Below are positions 1-8,545 of a stretch of DNA of 8,873 nt, in pieces; the stretch's first letter is position 1, and every line of letters begins with the position of its first letter. Made by a program: the position numbers and the translations under genes. Under the pieces are notes generated by a model, which searched no databases, was not told where the DNA came from, and was given only the letters and a program-made list of their open reading frames with translations. Source of the stretch: CAYXVU01 sp964468725 (GTDB lineage Bacteria; Acidobacteriota; Blastocatellia; UBA7656); assembly GCA_964468725.1 (NCBI GenBank), contig CAYXVU010000247.1, positions 1 through 8,873 on the forward strand. The letters are read 5' to 3'.

Positions 1-1439
1 CCGCATCCTCAATCGCAGAGGTTGAATTGCTAGTGCCGACAGAGGGACGGAAAGACGTTACCTTGATGATGCCGGTTTGGTCGCCGGGATTTTATCGCCT
101 CGAAGAGTACGCCTCTCGCGTCGAGAATTTCGCAGCCCGTACTCTTGACGGCAAAGCCCTCACGGTTGACCAGCCGCAGAAGAATCGCTGGCTGGTGCAG
201 ACGCAGGGCGCATCGCGGGTGATCGTCTCGTATCGCTTGCGCTGCACCGGGCGTTCGGTGACAACCAATGCGGTCAACGAATCGTTTGCCGTACTCAATG
301 GCTCTGCGACCTTTATCACGCTGGCGGAACAGAAGCCGCGTCCGCACTTCGTCAATCTGCAATTGCCTGCCGAATGGAAAGATTCGATGACCGGATTAGA
401 GGCTGCGCCCGATGGCCAGCCGCATCACTACCGCGCCAAAGATTACGATACGCTCAACGATTCGCCGATTCTGGCGGGCAATCTCACCATTCGCTCTTTC
501 ACCGTAGCGGGCAGCCGTCACTTGATTGCCGAGGCGGGCGACCTGCGGCAATGGAATAGTCAGCGCGGCGCGGAGGATTTGGAAAAGATCGTGCGCGCTA
601 CGGCGCGCTTTTGGGGTGGCTTGCCCTTCAAGCGCTACGCCTTTCTGAATCTCTTTCGACCAGGCGGCGGCGGCCTTGAGCATAGCAACTCGACCTTAGT
701 GACCAGCTCGCCGACGATGACGACGCCGACCTTGCGATGGCTGGCCTTTATGAGCCACGAATACTTTCATGCCTTCAACGTGAAACGCTTGCGTCCGGTC
801 GAACTCGGCCCCTTTGATTACGAACGCCCGCCGCGCACGCCGAGCCTGTGGATTGCCGAAGGGCTGACGACCTACTTCGCTGATCTGTTGGTGTATCGCG
901 CAGGGCTGGCGACGCGCGAAGAGTATTTGACCTTGCTCTCCGCCCATATCGAGCAACTGCAAAGCGCATCAGGGCGACTGCGACAGACGCTCGAACAGGC
1001 ATCGCTCGATGTATGGGACATCGGCACATCGGGAGTCGGTCAGAACAATCAAACGACGGTCAGTTACTACATCAAAGGGCCAGTCGTCGGCTTTCTGCTC
1101 GATGCCAAAATTCGCCGTGCGACCAACGGCAAGGCGAGTTTAGAGGATGCCATCAGATTCGCTTACCGCCGCTATTCAGGGGCGCGCGGGTTTACGCCGG
1201 AAGAGTTCCGACGAACGGTTGAGGAGGTTGCCGGGATTGATCTCAAAGATTGGTTTCGCCAGGCTCTCGCTTCAACCGAAGAGTTAGAGTATGCCAATGC
1301 GCTCGAGTGGTTCGGTCTGCAATTTGCGACGCCGAAAACTGCCGGTGGCGCGGCGAGTTGGCAATTGCAGGTTCGCGCCGATGCGAACATCGAACAGCAG
1401 CGCAACTTGCAAAGATGGTTAGGACAGGTCATCCGCTAA
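1..1439 (+). CDS. M61-family (glycyl aminopeptidase-like) metallopeptidase, 5'-partial
   Basis: The reading frame is open to the left edge (first full codon at base 3), so the true start and any signal peptide lie outside; a TTG at 27 is possible but would cut the N-terminal domain. About 478 residues are visible. Residues 1-170 resemble the M61 N-terminal beta domain (MPVWSPGFY near residue 23). The catalytic domain follows, with the family hallmark GGGLEHSNST, the zinc motif HEYFH (H252, E253, H256, counted from base 3) and the third ligand glutamate E286 in WIAEGLTTYF. M61 enzymes are zinc peptidases, usually exported, and are known to act on N-terminal Gly or Ala. Family members normally continue into a C-terminal PDZ domain; here the protein stops about 40 residues after the catalytic region (after VEEVAGIDLKDWF and ALEWFGLQF), so PDZ is absent. 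No remnant is visible in the next bases. The family call is firm; the substrate is unknown. Confidence 0.9.
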   Translation, partial: ASSIAEVELLVPTEGRKDVTLMMPVWSPGFYRLEEYASRVENFAARTLDGKALTVDQPQKNRWLVQTQGASRVIVSYRLRCTGRSVTTNAVNESFAVLNGSATFITLAEQKPRPHFVNLQLPAEWKDSMTGLEAAPDGQPHHYRAKDYDTLNDSPILAGNLTIRSFTVAGSRHLIAEAGDLRQWNSQRGAEDLEKIVRATARFWGGLPFKRYAFLNLFRPGGGGLEHSNSTLVTSSPTMTTPTLRWLAFMSHEYFHAFNVKRLRPVELGPFDYERPPRTPSLWIAEGLTTYFADLLVYRAGLATREEYLTLLSAHIEQLQSASGRLRQTLEQASLDVWDIGTSGVGQNNQTTVSYYIKGPVVGFLLDAKIRRATNGKASLEDAIRFAYRRYSGARGFTPEEFRRTVEEVAGIDLKDWFRQALASTEELEYANALEWFGLQFATPKTAGGAASWQLQVRADANIEQQRNLQRWLGQVIR

Positions 1440-1479
1440 TCGGCGTGGATAACCCCAACTTTATTCGGAAAATCGCTGC

Positions 1480-1509
1480 TTGCTCTGTCTTTGAGCGATA
1501 TGCTATAAG
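1480..1509 (+). promoter_or_regulatory. Weak sigma70-like promoter candidate upstream of hppA
   Basis: TTGCTC at 1480-1485 and TATAAG at 1504-1509 are separated by 18 bases. The -35 box matches the consensus at only three positions, while the -10 box is better. It would give a leader of roughly 110 bases before the hppA start. The -35 box lies inside the loop of a 6-bp inverted repeat (ATCGCT at 1472-1477, AGCGAT at 1494-1499). This is a sequence-only guess. Confidence 0.3.
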
Positions 1510-1627
1510 GCTCTCTTTGCCGTGAACAGGTTTGCTGCTTCTATGCGCGGGAGTCCACCAGTTTAGACAGTCCTACCACGGCGCGAACAGCAGTCAACAT
1601 ATCTGCAAAACGAAGGGCACAGAGACG

Positions 1628-3694
1628 ATGGAATTCTTTACGAATCCTTTAACTTCAGGTGTGCTAGGCATCATCGGTTTGGCCTTTGCCGCCTATACCT
1701 ATTACGAAGTGGTCAAGCAACCTGCCGGTAATGAGAAGATGACGGAGATCGCTAGCATCATCCACGATGGGGCGATGGTCTTTCTCAAACGCGAATACAC
1801 GATTCTGGCAGCCTTCGTGGTTGCGGTTGCGGTGCTGATCGCCATCTTTCTGCCTTACGGGGTAGCAACGGCCTTGGCCTTCGTCTTCGGAGCGTTGTTT
1901 TCGGTTTGCGCGGGCTTCTTCGGCATGAAAGCCGCCACCCGCGCCAACGTTCGCACCGCCGAAGCGGCGCGCGGTAAGGGGGAAGGGGATGCGCTCTTTG
2001 TTGCCTTCAGCGGCGGCTCGGTCATGGGCATGAGCGTCGCCAGTCTCGGCCTCTTCGGCATTGCTGTGCTCGCCTACATCTTTTTAATCAGCAGCCGACT
2101 GCAATCAATCACCGGCTTCACATCGGAAGGCGCAGCCGCATCGGTGTTGTCGGGCTTTGCGATGGGCGCAAGCTCCATCGCTCTATTCGCCCGCGTCGGC
2201 GGCGGCATCTATACCAAGACGGCAGACGTGGGCGCCGATCTGGTCGGCAAAGTCGAAGCCGGAATTCCCGAAGACGACCCCCGCAATCCCGCAACCATTG
2301 CTGATAATGTCGGCGACAACGTCGGCGATGTGGCCGGTATGGGCGCAGATTTATTCGAATCCTATGTCGGTTCAATTGTCGCCGCGATTGCCATTGCCGC
2401 AACCTCGTCAGATTACTATCGCAATCGCGTCGGCTGGATGATGTTGCCGTTGGGGGTTGCTGCGCTTGGCACGTTGGCTTCGTTGATCGGTATCGTCGCC
2501 GTGCGGCTCATGAAGAATCTGAACCCAGCATCAGTCTTACGCAATGCTACCTATATTGCGACGGCGCTATTGATCGTGGGGCTGGCGTTGTTGGTGGAAG
2601 GGCTCGATTTGACGACGCCCGACTATTCGCGATGGGGAGCCTTTTGGGCTGTCTTCGCAGGCGCCATCGCCGGTATCATCATCGGCGGCGTGACCGAGTG
2701 GTACACCTCAGGAGCGCCCATCATCAAAATCGCCGAGGCCTCAAAGACCGGCCCCGCAACCAACATCATCACAGGCTTGGCCATCGGCATGCATTCGGTC
2801 GTGATTCCGCTGATCATCATCTGCATCGCACTATTGATTGCCTATCAAGCCATCGGTCTCTATGGCATCGCGCTCTCCGGCGTCGGGATGCTGGCGACCA
2901 CCGGCATCATTATGGCGGTGGATGCTTATGGCCCGATTGCCGACAATGCGGGCGGCATCTCGGAGATGAGCGGACTCGGCGCCGAGACGCGCAAAATTAC
3001 CGACGGGCTGGATGCGCTCGGCAACACGACGGCAGCAATGGGCAAAGGGTTCGCCATCGGCTCGGCTGCGCTCACCGCTCTGGCGCTCTTTTCGGCCTAT
3101 CAAGAGAAAGCCGGACTCACCAGCGCAGGGATCAACCTGACCGAACCGCGCGTCATCGTCGGATTGCTCATCGGCGGCGTCATTCCCTTCTTTATCGGCG
3201 CTCTTACGATGTCGTCGGTCGGCAAAGCCGCCAATAAGATGGTCGAAGAAGTGCGCCGCCAATTCAAAGAGATTCCCGGTTTGATGCAGGGCAAAGCGAA
3301 AGCCGATTATGCGCGATGTATCTCGATTTCGACCACCGCCGCTCTGCGCGAAATGGTTGCGCCAGGGGTGACGGCGGTCTTGTTGCCGCCGTTGGTCGGG
3401 CTATTGCTCGGCAAAGCTGCGCTCGGCGGACTGTTGGCTGGTGCGACGTTGGCAGGCGTGATGCTGGCTCTGTTGATGGCCAATGCTGGCGGCGCGTGGG
3501 ACAACGCCAAAAAATACATTGAGAAGGGCAATCTTGGCGGCAAACGCTCCGATGCCCACAAAGCTGCTGTTGTCGGCGACACCGTCGGCGACCCGTTCAA
3601 GGATACCTCGGGGCCAGCGATGAACATTCTCATCAAACTGATGTCTATCGTCTCGTTGGTGATTGCACCGCTGCTCGACGAAGGAATTTTTTAA
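1628..3694 (+). CDS. hppA: Canonical K+-dependent-type membrane pyrophosphatase (ion pump)
   Basis: This is a 688-residue integral membrane protein, the usual length for the family, with about 16 hydrophobic helices. It hydrolyses pyrophosphate at the cytoplasmic face and pumps Na+ and/or H+ outward. The substrate and Mg-binding set is complete: R189, K197, D200, D204, E215, D226, D230 and D234 in the GGGIYTK / ADVGAD / PEDDPRNP / DNVGDNVGD block, then DAYGPIADNAGG, and the C-terminal GAWDNAKK and VVGDTVGDPFKDT. GNTTAAMGKG carries A469 and G472, the pair that marks K+-dependent enzymes. E244 in DLFESY sits at the helix-6 position used by Na+-pumping members such as the Thermotoga enzyme, so Na+ transport is likely but not proven. 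The ATG at 1628 was chosen because the protein then starts as family members do; GAAGGG (1612-1617) lies 10 bases upstream. An in-frame extension back to 1532 has no family similarity. The gene is followed 148 bases later by a divergent paralogue. Confidence 0.96.
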   Translation: MEFFTNPLTSGVLGIIGLAFAAYTYYEVVKQPAGNEKMTEIASIIHDGAMVFLKREYTILAAFVVAVAVLIAIFLPYGVATALAFVFGALFSVCAGFFGMKAATRANVRTAEAARGKGEGDALFVAFSGGSVMGMSVASLGLFGIAVLAYIFLISSRLQSITGFTSEGAAASVLSGFAMGASSIALFARVGGGIYTKTADVGADLVGKVEAGIPEDDPRNPATIADNVGDNVGDVAGMGADLFESYVGSIVAAIAIAATSSDYYRNRVGWMMLPLGVAALGTLASLIGIVAVRLMKNLNPASVLRNATYIATALLIVGLALLVEGLDLTTPDYSRWGAFWAVFAGAIAGIIIGGVTEWYTSGAPIIKIAEASKTGPATNIITGLAIGMHSVVIPLIIICIALLIAYQAIGLYGIALSGVGMLATTGIIMAVDAYGPIADNAGGISEMSGLGAETRKITDGLDALGNTTAAMGKGFAIGSAALTALALFSAYQEKAGLTSAGINLTEPRVIVGLLIGGVIPFFIGALTMSSVGKAANKMVEEVRRQFKEIPGLMQGKAKADYARCISISTTAALREMVAPGVTAVLLPPLVGLLLGKAALGGLLAGATLAGVMLALLMANAGGAWDNAKKYIEKGNLGGKRSDAHKAAVVGDTVGDPFKDTSGPAMNILIKLMSIVSLVIAPLLDEGIF

Positions 3695-3842
3695 CCTAGT
3701 AACGAGTGGTCAGAGGGATCAGCCATCCAACCAGCGTGCGAGAAATCGTTGGCAGCGCAATCCGACAGACAACCGGGCGCTGAAAGCGGACGATCCCCGG
3801 CTGGTCGCTGATGACCGACCCTTGACCCCTGAGCAAGAGAAT
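3695..3842 (+). other. Spacer between the two pyrophosphatase genes, with a short C-rich repetitive tract
   Basis: No terminator with a T-run is visible, so the two genes may share a transcript. The right half (about 3790-3832) is C-rich, with recurring TGACC/CGACC/TGACCCC units, and contains a 5-bp stem GGTCG (3803-3807) / CGACC (3816-3820). The frame stays open across it from the end of hppA, but the translation has no recognisable character. The tract may be a fragment of a dispersed repeat; this cannot be decided from one window. Confidence 0.4.
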
Positions 3843-6353
<2,511 letters not shown>

Positions 6354-6381
6354 CGCAGCGATGTGACAAGGCGCAGGGAGT

Positions 6382-6429
6382 CGGCTTCGTGTACCGTCTC
6401 TTAATGCAAGAGGAGCGGTTGCGAAGCCG
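6382..6429 (+). terminator. Imperfect long hairpin after the second pyrophosphatase gene (terminator or attenuator-like)
   Basis: Outer arms CGGCTTCG (6382-6389) and CGAAGCCG (6422-6429) are perfectly complementary. Inside them ACCG/CGGT and CTCTT/AAGAG pairs extend the stem. There is no T-run after the stem, so it is not a classical intrinsic terminator. An overlapping alternative stem GCAAGAG (6406-6412) / CTCTTGC (6433-6439) uses part of the same bases and could not form at the same time. Confidence 0.45.
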
Positions 6430-6448
6430 CGTCTCTTGCCGTCATAAT
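6419..6448 (+). promoter_or_regulatory. Promoter candidate for the small membrane protein gene
   Basis: TTGCGA (6419-6424) and CATAAT (6443-6448) are 18 bases apart; the -10 box matches the sigma70 consensus at five of six positions and the -35 box at four. Transcription would begin near 6455, leaving a leader of about 30 bases that carries the AGGAG ribosome site at 6471-6475, 9 bases before the start codon. Confidence 0.45.
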
Positions 6449-6461
6449 GAGCGGTCATTAT
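6444..6461. promoter_or_regulatory. 18-base palindrome, candidate repressor operator
   Basis: ATAATGA-GCGG-TCATTAT is a perfect 7-base dyad with a 4-base centre. It overlaps the candidate -10 box and the expected transcription start of the small gene, a typical place for a repressor site, and its TGA-N4-TCA core resembles many TetR-type operators. A small RNA hairpin is the alternative reading. Confidence 0.4.
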
Positions 6462-6484
6462 TTAGCAGTTAGGAGATTCATAAC

Positions 6485-6820
6485 ATGGCAAAAGAGAAGA
6501 TCATTCAAAGCGGGCAGTTGACCCTTCCCCGATTGCTCTTTTTAGGCGTCGCCGGATTGTTAATCGTGTTGTCGGTCGCCGGGGGCGGCATCTGGCTCAC
6601 CATCGGTTATTGGGGCATCACGTTGGGGTTGTGCGGATTGCTCATCTTGGTTGCGATTGATTACGGCATCAAGATGGATACGGTCGAGTACAAATCGCCC
6701 GCGCCGACGACGGTGGGGGCCGCCTCATTCGAGGCGTTGCCCAGCCAGCCAACAACGACGACCAGCAGCGACCTCCGCCCTAAACGGCAGGCCAAACGCG
6801 CCGCCAAACGCCGCCGCTGA
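6485..6820 (+). CDS. Small two-helix membrane protein with strongly basic C-terminal tail, function unknown
   Basis: I do not recognise a family. The 111 residues comprise a short charged N-terminus, a first membrane segment (about 14-33), a tight glycine-rich turn (GGGIW), a second membrane segment (about 39-60), a Pro/Thr/Ser-rich linker (71-95) and a tail in which nine of the last 14 residues are Lys or Arg. By the positive-inside rule both ends should be cytoplasmic, with the basic tail free to touch the membrane surface, nucleic acid, ribosome or an acidic partner. The start is secure: AGGAG (6471-6475) lies 9 bases upstream and the codon use matches the neighbours. The gene lies 131 bases downstream of the divergent pyrophosphatase on the same strand, and a strong stem-loop follows it. 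A role as accessory to the pumps is only a positional guess; a promoter candidate suggests it can be expressed alone. Confidence 0.8.
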   Translation: MAKEKIIQSGQLTLPRLLFLGVAGLLIVLSVAGGGIWLTIGYWGITLGLCGLLILVAIDYGIKMDTVEYKSPAPTTVGAASFEALPSQPTTTTSSDLRPKRQAKRAAKRRR

Positions 6821-6852
6821 GGGCTACACTTTCGCTATCGCTTCAGTTTCGC

Positions 6853-6912
6853 ACGCGGATGCGCGCTCGCTCTAACCGACAAGGTAGTGTCAGAGTGAGC
6901 GCGCATCCGCGT
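6853..6912. terminator. Strong 21-bp stem-loop between convergent genes, probable bidirectional terminator
   Basis: Arms 6853-6873 and 6892-6912 pair over 21 positions with a single G-T mismatch (a wobble pair in RNA when read on +) around an 18-base loop. The + strand continues with TTTGCTATT, a poor T-run; the minus strand has no T-run. It lies between the stop of the + gene (6820) and the stop of the minus gene (6925), so it is well placed to end both transcripts. Arms this long could also come from a dispersed REP-type repeat. Confidence 0.7.
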
Positions 6913-6924
6913 TTGCTATTCCTG

Positions 6925-7404
6925 CTATGAGGCAACGTAGACCTTTCTTCCTTTGAACGGATTGTTGACGCCGATCAATGCGCCGAACAGTGCGCCGAAC
7001 AAGACGGCAACAGCAGTCAACAGCCCCCGATCTTCGTTCGACTTCTGGTTGAGATCAAGCGGCAAGCCGATGGCCAAACCGATGCCCGTGCCGATAGCGC
7101 CGCCGACGATGCCAGACGTGACCCGCGACCCGCGCTTGCGAACCTCCTGCACTTCATCTTTTTGCAAGGTGAGGGTTCGGCTTGGGGCGCGCCGATGGGT
7201 GACCAGCATCTCTAAGGCGTCGGCGGTCGCACGACGCAGGTAGCCATTATATTTTTCGCCCTGCTTGGTTTTGACGCCAATCTCCGTTCCGACTTCGAGG
7301 ATACGAACCTGATGCCAATCGTTGAGATTGCTCTTTGCCAGCCCGCTACTCGACAACAAACAAAGAATCAAACACCCGCTCATCAATCTATATGTAATGC
7401 TCAT
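6925..7404 (-). CDS. Secreted protein with Sm-like beta region and glycine-zipper segments, function unknown
   Basis: A 159-residue protein. Residues 1-23 form a signal peptide (hydrophobic LILCLLSSS, cleavage after GLA). Residues 30-90 read like a small beta-barrel of the Sm or SH3 type: VRILEVGTEIGVKTKQGEKYNGYL, ending in LTLQKDEVQEVRKR (motif quoted in parts: VRILEVG about 33-39, KQGEKYNGYL about 47-56). Two glycine-zipper stretches follow, GIVGGAIGTGIGLAIG (98-113) and LFGALFGALIG (135-145), typical of proteins that insert in or lie against the outer membrane or pack in oligomers. Proteins of this design are common and uncharacterised in Acidobacteriota (recalled, not searched). The start is set by a near-perfect Shine-Dalgarno, GGAGGAG, a few bases before the ATG at 7404. 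The frame stays open further upstream to 7650, but that part lacks family character and would bury the signal peptide. Confidence 0.82.
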   Translation of the reverse strand: MSITYRLMSGCLILCLLSSSGLAKSNLNDWHQVRILEVGTEIGVKTKQGEKYNGYLRRATADALEMLVTHRRAPSRTLTLQKDEVQEVRKRGSRVTSGIVGGAIGTGIGLAIGLPLDLNQKSNEDRGLLTAVAVLFGALFGALIGVNNPFKGRKVYVAS

Positions 7405-7650
7405 CACACTCTCCTCCGGTGGATTCGAGAACGTTTCTACACGCGCGCAACGAACAGGGATGGCTGCGTCATCAAGCCTCTTTGCCAATGACAGGAGCCA
7501 GCGTATGAACTGAAATAATTCGGGAGCTTTGAGCGCAGGTTGCCTTTTGACCTGACCGAAGGCGGATTCACCATCGGGGCGAAGCGAACTCCCAAACAAC
7601 GCCGTCAGGGTTCGTCCGGGTCGGAGGCTATCGCATCTGGCTATCGGCAA

Positions 7651-7666
7651 TGAAAAAATTTTTTCA
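7651..7666. repeat. 16-base A-tract/T-tract palindrome
   Basis: TGAAAAAATTTTTTCA is perfectly palindromic, with six A followed by six T. Such A6T6 blocks give stiff DNA with a narrow minor groove and can serve as UP elements or as sites for architectural proteins. It stands out against a locally GC-rich background. Confidence 0.6.
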
Positions 7667-7738
7667 GCCTGTTACTACAGCGCGCCCGTGACCAATAGGC
7701 TGTGCAGCAGAAAGTATCCACAATCGTGATACCAGGTG

Positions 7739-7770
7739 AAAAAAATTGCTGCACTCTTTAACCGCAGAGT
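7739..7770 (-). terminator. Possible weak terminator after the 7772-8323 gene
   Basis: Read on the minus strand, the stop codon of the secreted protein gene is followed by a short stem (CTGC/GCAG, at 7764-7767 and 7749-7752) and then, after a few bases, a run of seven T (7745-7739). The stem has only four base pairs, so this would be a marginal intrinsic terminator. Confidence 0.3.
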
Positions 7771-7771
7771 T

Positions 7772-8323
7772 TCACTTGCTGGTGGTGACTTTGACCGTTA
7801 TCTCTTCGTCTGTGAACGCCTCAAACTGTGTGCCCGGATTGATCTTGGCTTCTTTGCCGCGAATCTCTCCGGCAAGCCCGCCTATGATGTTGCGCCAGCC
7901 GATGACCGCACCTCGTCGGTCTTTTCCCCAAACGCCGTGAAAGCCATAGAGTTTGAGCGATTGCCCATCAACGGTCTTGACCGTTTCGATCTCGATGGCG
8001 AGCCGTCCGCCTTTGCCAAAGCGTTCACTCTCAGCAACTTTTTTGATTCGGCCTGCAGCCGCCGCGCCTTTGGCGATAACGATCTGCCCGTTGCTGAGGA
8101 CATCTTCGACGACCGTAAATTTGATCCGTTCGTCTTCCATGTGCGTTTTGCTGGATAGGCCATCGGTCAAGGCCACCAGCACCTTCGTTCCGGCAGCCAG
8201 ACGCACCCCTTGCGGATCGGGCGCAGGTGGCGTAGCGCCTTGCTGCACGGCGAAGCCGATACCTGTTGACGTAACCAGCGTTATGAGCAGAGCGAAAAGC
8301 ATCGCAAGACTCTCCCTTCTCAT
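7772..8323 (-). CDS. Small secreted beta-type protein, function unknown
   Basis: A 183-residue protein. Residues 1-25 form a signal peptide (RR, then MLFALLITLVTSTG). The mature part opens with a Pro-rich spacer (31-38), then GTKVLVALTDGLSSKT (45-60), FTVVEDV (69-75), IVIAKGAAAAGRI (81-93), a basic stretch, LAIEIETVKTVDGQSLKLYG (108-127) and a C-terminal INPGTQFEAFTDEEITV (161-177). The order 'L..GT.V.V.L...LSS, V.EDV...G.IVI.KGA...G' recalls the beta-rich domain of VirB10/TrbI-type proteins and many unnamed acidobacterial secreted proteins; that link is my inference, and no secretion-system genes are nearby. The start is uncertain: the ATG at 8323 supplies the positive residues a signal peptide needs, whereas the ATG at 8302 has a better Shine-Dalgarno (GGGAG, 9 bases upstream) but an uncharged N-terminus. 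Confidence 0.78.
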   Translation of the reverse strand: MRRESLAMLFALLITLVTSTGIGFAVQQGATPPAPDPQGVRLAAGTKVLVALTDGLSSKTHMEDERIKFTVVEDVLSNGQIVIAKGAAAAGRIKKVAESERFGKGGRLAIEIETVKTVDGQSLKLYGFHGVWGKDRRGAVIGWRNIIGGLAGEIRGKEAKINPGTQFEAFTDEEITVKVTTSK

Positions 8324-8406
8324 TCGATCTTCAGACGCGCGCCAAGCAATTGCTGATCGTACTGGCAAATAGTAGGCCACAGCCGCGACAATCTGCTGCC
8401 TGATGC

Positions 8407-8434
8407 TTGACAACGGCATGCCTGCGAGTAGACT
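8407..8434 (+). promoter_or_regulatory. Sigma70-like promoter for the cysteine dioxygenase gene
   Basis: A perfect TTGACA (8407-8412) is followed after 16 bases by TAGACT (8429-8434), four of six matches to the -10 consensus. Transcription would begin near 8441, giving a leader of about 105 bases. It lies in the 222-base region between two divergently transcribed genes, so it may also affect the minus-strand gene. Confidence 0.55.
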
Positions 8435-8545
8435 AGACACGCCGCGCCAGCGAGCGAATGATGATGTACCAAGCCAAACCGCTAAGCAATTCGAAACGGA
8501 TGCGTCCTGATCGGCGAAGTCTGCCGGATTTCCCAAGGAGATTGT

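Larger units (their letters stand above)
7405..7771. other. 367-base gap without a convincing gene
   Basis: This separates two minus-strand genes. The frame of the downstream gene stays open through 7650 with an ordinary-looking translation (fragment GESAFGQVKRQPALKAP), but nothing recognisable and no matching ribosome site. The gap also holds a 16-base A/T palindrome (7651-7666), an 8-base inverted repeat (7702-7709 and 7747-7754) and a run of seven A at 7739-7745. The promoter of the 6925-7404 gene should be here, but I could not place good -35/-10 boxes. Confidence 0.5.

Noticed and set aside
1540..1600. Fluoride-type riboswitch ahead of the pyrophosphatase
   Set aside because: Only a short loose resemblance (CAGTCCTACCAC) is present; the conserved GGCGATGG-like 5' part of that class is missing.
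1532..1627. In-frame upstream extension of hppA (32 codons)
   Set aside because: The translation has no similarity to the pyrophosphatase N-terminus; the ATG at 1628 starts exactly where family members start.
2632..3237. 201-codon plus-strand open frame in another frame of hppA
   Set aside because: The Arg/His-rich translation is the usual +1 shadow of a conserved membrane gene.
2831..3262. 143-codon minus-strand open frame inside hppA
   Set aside because: It lies wholly opposite a strongly conserved gene, has a skewed Arg/His/Asp composition and no ribosome site; it is an antisense shadow of GC-rich codons.
3663..3842. In-frame extension of the second pyrophosphatase overlapping the end of hppA
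   Set aside because: It would place a polar, low-complexity 60-residue segment before an evident signal-like sequence. The ATG at 3843 is the natural start.
7736..8158. 140-codon plus-strand open frame opposite the secreted protein gene
   Set aside because: The minus-strand protein has a signal peptide and coherent beta-strand motifs; the plus-strand frame has no recognisable features or ribosome site.
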